Source: Moritella marina ATCC 15381 (GTDB taxonomy: Bacteria; Pseudomonadota; Gammaproteobacteria; Enterobacterales; Moritellaceae). Taken from it: a stretch of 64,000 bases of DNA. The first letter of the stretch is position 1. Each line of letters starts with the position of its first letter. The position numbers and the translations under genes were made by a program. The notes under the pieces are model-generated. The model had not been told where the DNA came from and ran no database searches. It was given only the letters and a program-made list of their open reading frames with translations. The stretch spans positions 620,001-684,000 of the forward strand of contig NZ_CP044399.1 in NCBI RefSeq assembly GCF_008931805.1. Direction: 5' to 3'. Positions 16,445-24,350 of this stretch are shown one piece after another.

Positions 16445-17365
16445 ATGACTGGTGTATCTCGCGTTAAAATGGCTCTTGAAGGCCCTGAACTTTCATCGTT
16501 AGTACAAGGCTATTGGCGGATGGGCGAGTGGGGGATGGATCCACAAGCGCGTTTGACTTTTTTAAAGCAGCATGTCGAACTGGGTATTACAACGGTGGAT
16601 CACGCCCATGTTTATGGCTCTGCACAAGCGCCGTGTGAAACTTTATTTGGCGAAGCGCTTAAACTTGATCCGCAGATGAGAGATAGCATCGAAATTATTT
16701 CTAAATGTGGCATTGAGGTTATGCACTGTGATGCACCGAGTCACCATGTTAACCATTACAACAGTTCACAAAGCAGCATTATTCATTCGGTAGATACCTC
16801 GTTGCAGCGCCTTTGTGTCGAACAATTAGATGTGTTATTAATTCATCGTCCAGATCTGTTAATGGACGCTGATGACGTTGCTCAAGCTGCTGAACTGTTA
16901 AAGCATCAAGGTAAGATTAAACACTTAGGTGTATCTAACTTTACCCCGTCGCAGTTTGCGCTGTTACAATCACGTTGGGATAGCCCATTAGTCACCAATC
17001 AAGTGGAAATAAACCCGGTTAACCTCGGTGTGACTGAAGATGGTACCTTAGACCAACTGCAACAATTAGCTATCCGACCTATGGCATGGTCATGTTTGGC
17101 TGGTGGTAGTTTGTTTAATACTGATTCAGAGAGTATGCAGCGTTTGCTAAATACGTTGGAAGCGATTAAACAGGAAATTGGTGCCCAGTCGATTGATCAA
17201 GTTGTCTTTGCGTGGATATTAAAACTCCCCTCTAAACCACTACCTATTATCGGCAGTGGCCACATAGAGCGCGTACGTAGTGCTGTTGCTGCGACAGAAC
17301 TGGTAATGAACAACCAGCAATGGTATCGCATCTGGGTTGCATCAAAAGGTCACGGTGTGGCTTAA
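16445..17365 (+). CDS. ydhF: Aldo/keto reductase, YdhF type
   Basis: Cytosolic NADPH-dependent oxidoreductase of 306 residues, collinear with E. coli YdhF. The catalytic tetrad is visible: Asp and Tyr in TTVDHAHVYG, Lys in IEIISKCGIEV and His in LLIHRPDLLMDADDV. The cofactor-binding end has KPLPIIGSGHIERVRSAV. GVSNFTPSQFALLQSR and LDQLQQLAIRPMAWS also match YdhF closely. It has its own AAGGACA ribosome site. The physiological substrate is not known even for the E. coli protein. Confidence 0.93.
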   Translation: MTGVSRVKMALEGPELSSLVQGYWRMGEWGMDPQARLTFLKQHVELGITTVDHAHVYGSAQAPCETLFGEALKLDPQMRDSIEIISKCGIEVMHCDAPSHHVNHYNSSQSSIIHSVDTSLQRLCVEQLDVLLIHRPDLLMDADDVAQAAELLKHQGKIKHLGVSNFTPSQFALLQSRWDSPLVTNQVEINPVNLGVTEDGTLDQLQQLAIRPMAWSCLAGGSLFNTDSESMQRLLNTLEAIKQEIGAQSIDQVVFAWILKLPSKPLPIIGSGHIERVRSAVAATELVMNNQQWYRIWVASKGHGVA

Positions 17366-17395
17366 TGTAACGCGGCTTTAATCCCTTTCGGTTTG

Positions 17396-17944
17396 CTAAG
17401 CGGCTTTATCTAGCTGCTCACAGGTGGTGAAGTTTCGCTTAGCTATACCAAGGTCTTTCCATATTTGCATATGCTCTGGTAATTGCTGTGGGCGTTGCTC
17501 CATTGGTAATATCTCCATCACCTTATTTGGAGAGACTACCTTACCTTTTTGGACAAAAACGGCTTTGACTAAGCTGTAGTTACATAGCTTGCCATTGACG
17601 ATGCATTTTTGCTCTAGATAAAAGTACTTATCATCCCAACCTAAGTAAGTCGTTTCTACATCGAATTTTTTAAATAAACCTATCTCGCGAATATAGCCCA
17701 CTTCAACACCTGCAACGATGAAGTTTAACTTATGCTTCAATAGTGGGTTGAATGTGTTGGTTTGAATCGCATGATCCCAACGTGCTTTTTCAAGAAACAT
17801 CAGATATTTGGCATTGTTTATATGCAGGTTAAAATCGATATGGCGCAAGCCAACTCGAAAAGAGCGGGTAATTGTGTCGAAAAATCCTTTTGTATTAGTC
17901 TGCTTATTACGTAGATAAAAGCAACGGATCAATTCACTGATCAT
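17396..17944 (-). CDS. Hot-dog fold acyl-CoA thioesterase-like protein
   Basis: Protein of 182 residues with one hot-dog domain. RVGLRHIDFNLHINNAKYLMFLEKARWD (about residues 30-57) carries the Asp and Asn positions typical of 4HBT-type thioesterases that begin with an R-x-x-D-x-N-x-H-x-N pattern. The closest remembered group is the THEM6-like thioesterases. The C-terminal 40 residues are polar. It converges with ydhF, with only about 30 bases between the stops. The acyl substrate is unknown. Confidence 0.75.
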   Translation of the reverse strand: MISELIRCFYLRNKQTNTKGFFDTITRSFRVGLRHIDFNLHINNAKYLMFLEKARWDHAIQTNTFNPLLKHKLNFIVAGVEVGYIREIGLFKKFDVETTYLGWDDKYFYLEQKCIVNGKLCNYSLVKAVFVQKGKVVSPNKVMEILPMEQRPQQLPEHMQIWKDLGIAKRNFTTCEQLDKAA

Positions 17945-18649
17945 AACGCCTCAATAATTATTTTTATGATAAATAGAACAAAGAGTCTACTCAATTCTGC
18001 TGACTTGTCACCACAAATGTAACTAAAATGTTAATTGTACAATGCTTTACATTAAATAAATGAGATCAAGCAATCTAGAAGATACCAAGGTGAAAATAAG
18101 CATTAATCACCTGGAATAGGCTTGTTTTAATGATATTTTACATTGTAAATTAAGTTAAAGGGACTTGATAAGTGCAATGTTCTAACCTTGATGTTGTATG
18201 GCTTTTTAATTTGGTATTATATGCTGTTTGTATCAATCTGGTTTATCCTAGTAAATGTTAACCTACTCACAATTATGCTGCGGTTTACAAGCGAAGTGAT
18301 ATTTAGTTCATTTTTATTTATTTTATCTTAGTTTGTTAATGAATTTGGTGATATTCGTTATTTTATTTTATAAGCCATATTAAGCAATTGATTTAAAGAT
18401 GAAATGAAAATCTCGTTTACCGCGCATTATATGTATTTTGTTTGTTAAATGTTAATATCCGATCAGGCCTTAATTATCGGTGTGAATTAAGTTGTGATCC
18501 AAGTCGATGAAACTAGTCAATAGCATTATTCACTGCCCATTAAGTGATATATTTGTTTCATCTTCTGGTGACAAACCAGGCAGTGAAATGGTTCACTTAA
18601 ATTCGCAATTTAACAAGATTAAAATTGTACTTATATAATCGAGGCTATC
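17945..18649. other. Long AT-rich leader/promoter region of the KdgM-like porin gene
   Basis: A 705-bp non-coding stretch, unusually long for this window. No convincing ORF is present; the best candidate is a 29-codon GTG-started frame at 18172, which I reject. Near the porin start it carries paired inverted repeats (18529-18597, listed separately). Confidence 0.6.
18529..18597 (+). promoter_or_regulatory. Competing inverted repeats in the KdgM-like porin leader
   Basis: TTCACTGCC (18529-18537) is complementary to GGCAGTGAA (18579-18587), enclosing a small hairpin CTGGT/ACCAG. The second arm overlaps AGTGAA (18582-18587), which can instead pair with TTCACT (18592-18597) across a 4-nt loop. 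Two mutually exclusive structures are therefore possible, just 53 bp before the porin ATG. A protein operator is an alternative reading. Confidence 0.45.
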
Positions 18650-19363
18650 ATGAAAAAACTTGCATTAACTCTTCTTTGCGCAACTATCGCAGCACCAGCA
18701 CTTGCTGGTGGTTCATCTTATGTAACAGGTAATGTACAACTACATGACCGTAACGATTTCAACGGTTCTGATAAGACATCAACAATTGAAGCTGGCCATA
18801 CATTTGAAACAGGTACTACAGTTTTAGTTGAAATTGATGGCATTCAAGTTGGTGAAACGTCTGATGCAACAAAAGGTCAATTTGCTAACTCAGCCTACAC
18901 AACACTCGGTGTTGAACAATCATATAGCGTTAATGATAAACTATGGGTAGCTGCGGGTTATCACCACTTATTACACGACGGTGAAGTTGTTCAATACCGT
19001 CCATTAGTAAAAATTGGTTATAACTTCGATAATGGTCTTTCTATCTCTAACCGTACTCGTATGCAAATCCAAGCAAATGATGCAATCGATGCTGGCGTAG
19101 ATGTTACAAACGATCAAGTGCGTTTAGATAACAACATTGCTTACCAATTCAAAGATATGCCAGTAAATGTTAAATACAACAATGTTTATTACGTAAATGA
19201 TGGTGTTAACAATGACAACTCTATGGAGCATGAATTACGTGCAACTTGGACACGTGCTGGTGTTCAACCATACGTAGAATATCGCAACCAAGAGTCTTCA
19301 GCGAAATCTAACCCTGGTCACAACAATAACGTACTTGTTGTTGGTGCATCATACGGCTTCTAA
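18650..19363 (+). CDS. KdgM/NanC-like small monomeric porin
   Basis: Outer-membrane channel of 237 residues with a clear signal peptide (MKKLALTLLCATIAAPALAG). The mature protein begins SSYVTGNVQLHDRNDFNG and forms about twelve short strands ending VLVVGASYGF. Size and pattern match KdgM-family porins, which take up acidic oligosaccharides such as oligogalacturonate or sialic acid in other bacteria. Codon use is visibly biased to frequent codons (GCA, GGT, AAC), suggesting high expression. A long leader precedes it and a strong terminator follows, so it is monocistronic. No sugar-catabolic genes neighbour it, so the substrate is open. Confidence 0.8.
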   Translation: MKKLALTLLCATIAAPALAGGSSYVTGNVQLHDRNDFNGSDKTSTIEAGHTFETGTTVLVEIDGIQVGETSDATKGQFANSAYTTLGVEQSYSVNDKLWVAAGYHHLLHDGEVVQYRPLVKIGYNFDNGLSISNRTRMQIQANDAIDAGVDVTNDQVRLDNNIAYQFKDMPVNVKYNNVYYVNDGVNNDNSMEHELRATWTRAGVQPYVEYRNQESSAKSNPGHNNNVLVVGASYGF

Positions 19364-19397
19364 GTCGTAACGAATAAAAGTAGTAAATCCTTTATGT

Positions 19398-19432
19398 AAA
19401 ATCCCGCTTATTTGCAGTAAGCGGGATTTTTT
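19398..19432 (+). terminator. Terminator of the KdgM-like porin gene
   Basis: AAAATCCCGCTTA (19398-19410) pairs perfectly with TAAGCGGGATTTT (19418-19430), followed by further T residues. Confidence 0.9.
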
Positions 19433-19483
19433 CGATCTGTTTTTAAAGTATTAAGGAATAACACCAATCAGAATTAATACAGA

Positions 19484-21541
19484 TCAGGATACAAGTTCGA
19501 TATTCTTATGCTTATACATTGCAAGATCTGCTTTACGTAGCAGTTCATCAACATTGGTATCATCTTGTGGATACATGCTTACGCCCATACTGGCTGATAC
19601 ATCCAGTATCATGTCGTTGACTACATAAGGGCGCGATAATTCACTGACCAAGCGCTCGAAAGGTACTTTAATACACTCTGGGGTATCGAGGTGATTAAAG
19701 ATGATTGCAAATTCATCACCACCTAAGCGTGCAACGGTATCGGTTTGACGGCTTGCATCAACCATACGCGCGGCAACATCTTTGAGTAATTGATCACCGA
19801 CATGATGACCATAAGTATCATTCACTGGCTTAAATTTGTTTAAATCTAATAGTAGTAGACCAACCGATTTGTTATTTTGTTCTGCGACTTGAATGGCTTC
19901 CTCAATACGTAATTCGAATTGATTACGGTTAGCAACACCGGTTAACGGGTCTGTCATTGCGAGTTTTCTAATTTCTGCTTCTGCAGCCTTACGTGCGGTA
20001 ATATCATGTATCACTGTGGTGTACATGAGTTTATTGCCAACTGTCATTTCGTTAACAGATAATTCAATTGGGAAGTGAACGCCGTTAGCGCGTAATGCGT
20101 CTTCTTCGTATACTTTACCCTGCACGCTGTCGGTAAACGCTTTACTGGCTTGCGGCATGAGCAGCTTTATATTACGACCAATAATATCATCTAACTCATA
20201 ATCAAAAATAGCTAATGCCGCCGGGTTAAAGGCAAGAATAACACCGCGCTCATTGGTGGTGACAATCGCATGGACGGCAGTGTTGATCACCGCCTGCACT
20301 TGCGCCTCTGAATCTCGGTGTTTTAAGGCATTAGCAGTGAATATTTCTAATGCGCGCGCCATTTCACCGATTTCGTTGTCTCGGTCGGTGGCAAATATCT
20401 TGATATTAAAGTTCCCTTCGGCCAAGGTCTTCATAGCATGAATAAGTTCTTTAATTGGATTCATTAAACGATTACGCATTAATAAAATAGCAGCAATGAT
20501 GAATGCGGTGGTAAAGATAATGGTAAACCAAGATAACCAGCTGATCAGTTTGGTGACAAAGTCTAACGTCGCGCTAACATTGTCGGCACTTTGCTCTATT
20601 TGAATCACGATTTCACGATCCAGTACCGCGAGGCCACGTAATGCGGAGGTATCGTTAATTTTTACTTGTTGATCGATATATTGTGGACTGGCATTTTGAC
20701 TGACCAATTGGCGAATAGTGCCGATTGCTTGCTTATAGCTAGCTAATGTTCTGCTTATATCTTCAAGCGAAATGTGTTCTGCGCTCGTCAAGCCTTTACT
20801 GCGATATAGGTTGATCAAGCTTTCTGCTTTAATCAAACATGAATCTGCTTCGGCGATGTACTTTTCATCACCACGTAGTACCGCATTTTTAAAATTATGA
20901 ATAAAACCGCCATAACCCAGTGCGGAACGTAATTTAACGGCGATATCGGCTTTGGTGATATCAGGATTACCATTACTGGTGTTATCGATATTTGTGTTGT
21001 TGATGTGTAATTCACGTTGTAGCTCTTGATTTAAGATCTGTAATCCACGCATTGCGAGCGAGTCATCAATGATTACTTGTTTATCGACGGCAAGAGGTTG
21101 TAAGCCTTGGTTAAACAGTCGTTCAGCTTGTACTAGTGCTGTGCTATAGGCATCAACCATATTTTTTATATCGGTCAAAGCAATCGTTTGTGCGTTAGTT
21201 GGTCCGAGCGTATTAAATTGCGTTATGGCAGCATTCACCGCACCTAACTTTGCTTGTACGCGTTCAATGCGCCACGGTTCTGGGCGTAACAAATAATTTT
21301 TGAACTCATGGATGGCGCCACCATAACCAAGTGATGAACGCAGTGCGCTATCGATTCTTATTTTTTCAGATTTATTCGTTTTGTACTCAGTCCATACCGA
21401 GGATGCGAGTGTGACATTGCTATTGATTATCATGCTTGAAGCAATAAATATGAGCGCGGAGAGGGCAAAACCACAGGTGAAAAATAAACCCAAGGTACTG
21501 AGTTTGATATGTTTGAAGAGAGAAATATTGTGGCTACTCAT
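19484..21541 (-). CDS. Membrane diguanylate cyclase with duplicated sensor, HAMP, PAS and GGDEF domains
   Basis: Predicted inner-membrane c-di-GMP synthase of 685 residues. Order: TM helix about 15-40; periplasmic sensor containing two copies of one module (about 67-180 and 205-318), each beginning LGYGG-x-IH-x-FKN-x-x-LR and ending with an ALRGL/AMRGL helix; TM about 335-355; HAMP about 356-408; PAS about 410-520 with FPIELSVNE; GGDEF about 530-685. The active-site motif RLGGDEFAIIF is intact, and RQTD five residues before it is a canonical RxxD inhibitory site. The protein should therefore be an active, product-inhibited cyclase. The ligand of the sensor is unknown. It is transcribed alone. 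Confidence 0.9.
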   Translation of the reverse strand: MSSHNISLFKHIKLSTLGLFFTCGFALSALIFIASSMIINSNVTLASSVWTEYKTNKSEKIRIDSALRSSLGYGGAIHEFKNYLLRPEPWRIERVQAKLGAVNAAITQFNTLGPTNAQTIALTDIKNMVDAYSTALVQAERLFNQGLQPLAVDKQVIIDDSLAMRGLQILNQELQRELHINNTNIDNTSNGNPDITKADIAVKLRSALGYGGFIHNFKNAVLRGDEKYIAEADSCLIKAESLINLYRSKGLTSAEHISLEDISRTLASYKQAIGTIRQLVSQNASPQYIDQQVKINDTSALRGLAVLDREIVIQIEQSADNVSATLDFVTKLISWLSWFTIIFTTAFIIAAILLMRNRLMNPIKELIHAMKTLAEGNFNIKIFATDRDNEIGEMARALEIFTANALKHRDSEAQVQAVINTAVHAIVTTNERGVILAFNPAALAIFDYELDDIIGRNIKLLMPQASKAFTDSVQGKVYEEDALRANGVHFPIELSVNEMTVGNKLMYTTVIHDITARKAAEAEIRKLAMTDPLTGVANRNQFELRIEEAIQVAEQNNKSVGLLLLDLNKFKPVNDTYGHHVGDQLLKDVAARMVDASRQTDTVARLGGDEFAIIFNHLDTPECIKVPFERLVSELSRPYVVNDMILDVSASMGVSMYPQDDTNVDELLRKADLAMYKHKNIELVS

Positions 21542-21732
21542 GTTTTCTTATTGCCTTGTAACGCTAAATTTGAATTGATGGAATAACATAGGGTTAAGTT
21601 ATTATTAGCTGGTACAGTGCTCTAAATTAATTGTTAATTCAATACTATCATTTATATACATACTCAAAAAGTGGGGTAATTTGATATTTAATAAAATACT
21701 TAGTGTTTCTATGCTTATGATTATAACTTGTT

Positions 21733-21772
21733 CTAAAGGTAACCACTTCGAGTCAGTGGTGGTTACCTTTAG
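21733..21772. terminator. 14-bp perfect stem-loop after DeoR-family gene
   Basis: CTAAAGGTAACCAC (21733-21746) pairs with GTGGTTACCTTTAG (21759-21772). No T-run follows on either strand, so it may be a terminator or RNA-stability hairpin. It lies downstream of the leftward DeoR gene. Confidence 0.5.
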
Positions 21773-21830
21773 ATTTGGAGGAGTTTGCGATTGCTAGGCT
21801 AATTGTTAAGGTGATAGATAAAAGTTATAG

Positions 21831-22604
21831 CTAAGGCGATTTTGGTGCGATAACGACGTCGATATTTTTGGCCTCAATAGCACTACGCTGTTCATTGGTT
21901 ATCCCAGCATCGGTAATTAAGGTGTGGATATTGTCCCAGGCGAGTTCTAGGTTGGGCATCTTTCGACTGATTTTTTCTGACTCAACCATAACAACGACTT
22001 CTCTTGATACTTCAGCCATAACGCGGCTTAAGCCAATTAACTCATTAAAGGTCGTGGTACCACGTTCTAAATCAACACCGTCGGCGCCGATAAATAATTG
22101 ATCAAAATCGTATGAACGCAGTACTTGCTCGGCAATTTGACCTTGGAATGATTCAGAGTGCGGGTCCCAAGTACCACCAGTCATTAATAACGTAGGCTCA
22201 TTTTCTAAACCATTCAGCGCTGTGGCAACTTGCAGTGAATTAGTCATGGTGATTAAGCCTTTTTTATTCGCTAACTGCTCGATTAAACTGGCCGTGGTGG
22301 TGCCACTGTCGATAATGATCCGGTTGTGATCGCGAATACGTAACGCTGCTGCAATGGCTATTTCAATTTTACACTGTGAGACTTTATCAGTTTCTACTTC
22401 AGGAAGCAGCTCTTTAGGAATAGGCACTGCGCCACCATAACGACGTAACAATAAACCGTTCTGCTCTAACGCGGTAAGATCTTTACGAATGGTCACTTCT
22501 GATGTTTCAAAACGTTGTGCGAGTTCATCAACGCTGAGTTTACCTTGTTCTTCAAGTAGTTGAATTATGGTATGACGACGTTGCTGAGTATTACGTTTTG
22601 ACAT
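21831..22604 (-). CDS. DeoR/GlpR-family sugar-responsive repressor
   Basis: Transcription factor of 257 residues. The N-terminal winged helix (RRHTIIQLLEEQGKLSVDEL, then RFETSEVTIRKDLTALE) is the DeoR signature. The C-terminal sensor resembles sugar-phosphate isomerase folds with IIDSGTTTASLIEQL and MTNSLQVATAL, and FIGADGVDLERG, all typical of the GlpR/AgaR branch. Effectors are usually phosphorylated sugars. No metabolic gene is adjacent on the same strand, so the target operon cannot be read from context. A hairpin separates it from the HD-GYP gene upstream. Confidence 0.88.
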   Translation of the reverse strand: MSKRNTQQRRHTIIQLLEEQGKLSVDELAQRFETSEVTIRKDLTALEQNGLLLRRYGGAVPIPKELLPEVETDKVSQCKIEIAIAAALRIRDHNRIIIDSGTTTASLIEQLANKKGLITMTNSLQVATALNGLENEPTLLMTGGTWDPHSESFQGQIAEQVLRSYDFDQLFIGADGVDLERGTTTFNELIGLSRVMAEVSREVVVMVESEKISRKMPNLELAWDNIHTLITDAGITNEQRSAIEAKNIDVVIAPKSP

Positions 22605-22642
22605 AGTGTTTATTATTCATTTATAAAGATAAGGGGATAAGA

Positions 22643-22678
22643 ATATCATAGATTAACAGTGGCTGTTATCTATGATAT
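22643..22678. terminator. Stem-loop between HD-GYP gene and DeoR-family gene
   Basis: ATATCATAGAT plus AACAG (22643-22659) pairs with CTGTT plus ATCTATGATAT (22663-22678), with one bulged T and a 3-nt loop. It lies 17 bases after the HD-GYP stop, with no T-run. Confidence 0.5.
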
Positions 22679-22695
22679 CTAACAAGATTAGCGTA

Positions 22696-23988
22696 CTAGC
22701 TAGAGAAGTATAGATTGTTACGCTGGACCAAATTGAATTTAGCGAGGTGCTCTGCGGCGATATCATCACTGCTGACCCATTTTGCTATCGTAATGTCTTC
22801 ATCACGACAATGGCGTAGTAGTGATTGTTTTTTTATCGGTTCAAGCTCATCGAGGTCAACAATGAGTGGCTGTCGTAGACTATCTACAACCCCCATCTGT
22901 ACCTGAGCTTGATGATTGTTACCGTAATTAACAATCGTACCAACTGGAAATATGCCAATCATCTTAATAAACTGCTCGAGATAGGCTTTATTATAATGCT
23001 TATTCGCTTGCTTAAATAGCAAGCCGATAGCAAGGTGTGGTGAATAACGATGTTGCGGTAAATTAGCATTGCACATTTCGTTATAACGGGTCGTAATCGC
23101 CACTAATTGTGCATATTTTGATATTTTATCTTGTTTTAAGCCACGTGGGTAACCGCTGCCATCGAATTTTTCATTGACCTGCAATATGCTATGAATGATG
23201 CTCTCGGGGAGTGTTGTTATACCTTGTAATCTTTGTGCGGCGTAGGCTGGGTGTTGTTTCAGGTAATTCACTTCTGGTTTGGTTAATTCAGATTTTTTGT
23301 TACGAATTGAAGCGGGTACCCATAGCATACCAAACTGGCTGAGTAAGGCTGTATGGATAACCATCGCGATATCTTGACGGCTAAACGCGAGCTGTTTTGC
23401 TAAACAAGTGCTGAGCACGGCTACATTCATTGCGTTTTGATAAAGGGTATCACTTGATAGCGCTTCATTGCATAACGCAAAACTAAAGTCATGCTGTTGC
23501 TCTGCTGCAATCGCTAATTCACCTGAGAGTAATTCTAATAGCTGCATGGCCTTTTCTGGTTGTAAGCTAAGCTTGCTATAAATATCTTTAAGGCTGGCGA
23601 TCTTGTCTTGATATTTTGAACGACTATGGCGGATCTGTTTCCACCACGCCTGCTGTTGTGCTAATTGTGTTAACAGTTGCTGTTTTTCTTCGGCTGCATC
23701 TGTATCTTGCTGTATTTTCACGGCTTGTGCTGCAATCAATGCTGATTGCGTTAACTCTGGTGTTTGCGATGCGATTGTCACTGCTGCAATACTTTGTGGT
23801 TGGGAAAGCTTACTGCGAGATAGATCGACAGAAATCGTTGCTAAACCAAGATGCTGTACAATTCTAAGTTGCTTTTCATCTTTAATTAGAAATGAATTAA
23901 GAATAAAAGGGTGGGATGTCCAACCAATGGGAAGATTAATATAGTGACCGACTTGCAGGTCTTTAATCATTAAGGAGACATTTTCCAT
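22696..23988 (-). CDS. Degenerate HD-GYP domain protein, probably not a phosphodiesterase
   Basis: Protein of 430 residues: an N-terminal DUF3391-like segment (IKDLQVGHYINLPIGWTSHPF), a coiled-coil Gln-rich linker (about 80-150), then an HD-GYP-type helical domain. The GYP loop survives (EKFDGSGYPRGL), but the catalytic residues do not. The HD pair expected in LLHDIGK is replaced (ALLSQFGML), the HH pair before the DG loop is VN (LQVNEKFDGSGYP), and the later Asp in the DxYDA-type motif is lost (ITTRYNEMCN). It is therefore unlikely to hydrolyse c-di-GMP and may act as a binding or scaffold protein. Reading of residues is direct; loss of activity is inference. Confidence 0.85.
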   Translation of the reverse strand: MENVSLMIKDLQVGHYINLPIGWTSHPFILNSFLIKDEKQLRIVQHLGLATISVDLSRSKLSQPQSIAAVTIASQTPELTQSALIAAQAVKIQQDTDAAEEKQQLLTQLAQQQAWWKQIRHSRSKYQDKIASLKDIYSKLSLQPEKAMQLLELLSGELAIAAEQQHDFSFALCNEALSSDTLYQNAMNVAVLSTCLAKQLAFSRQDIAMVIHTALLSQFGMLWVPASIRNKKSELTKPEVNYLKQHPAYAAQRLQGITTLPESIIHSILQVNEKFDGSGYPRGLKQDKISKYAQLVAITTRYNEMCNANLPQHRYSPHLAIGLLFKQANKHYNKAYLEQFIKMIGIFPVGTIVNYGNNHQAQVQMGVVDSLRQPLIVDLDELEPIKKQSLLRHCRDEDITIAKWVSSDDIAAEHLAKFNLVQRNNLYFSS

Positions 23989-24350
23989 TATTTACCTTCG
24001 TTATTACCTTCGTTATTTGTTTGCTGAGTGACCTACTGTCTGTTTAAATGTTATCGCCGTCTTACATCGTCGTTCAAATAGCGTATTGAAAATACAGATA
24101 AAATAATTATAGGGGATAAGTTGGGTGTTATCAAAACTTATGTAGAGAGGTGTGGGCTAGTTATCTTATTCATCAATAATATTAAAATAAAGATAAAGTG
24201 CGACTAGTAATAAACAGATGCAGTTTACTATCATATATATAATAAAAGGGTGGGGAGTATAAAGTGATTTATTCAACCTTATACTCCCCACCCTTAGTAG
24301 GTAACCGCTACCATCTCGTGCAGGATAGCGATGGCGATATTAGCGAACAG
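23989..24350. other. Intergenic region between adhE end and HD-GYP start
   Basis: 362 bp holding the adhE terminator near its left end and, next to the HD-GYP start, a short tandem duplication of TACCTTCGTTAT. No ORF or further site is convincing. Confidence 0.55.
24246..24295 (-). terminator. Terminator of adhE
   Basis: A perfect 17-bp stem: AAGGGTGGGGAGTATAA (24246-24262) with TTATACTCCCCACCCTT (24279-24295). On the minus strand it is followed by TTTTATTATATA, a suitable T-rich tail. Confidence 0.85.

Noticed and set aside
18172-18261. 29-codon GTG-started hydrophobic ORF in the porin leader with AAGGGA upstream
   Set aside because: Too short and biased toward hydrophobic residues by AT-rich sequence; no sign of conservation can be tested here. 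Noted as a possible leader peptide only.
18490-18515. TGTGATCCAAGTCGATGA, possible CRP site upstream of the porin
   Set aside because: Only one half-site matches; the second half is poor.
23990-24021. Duplicated TACCTTCGTTAT next to the HD-GYP start
   Set aside because: Only two copies of a 12-mer; most likely chance or a minor slippage event.
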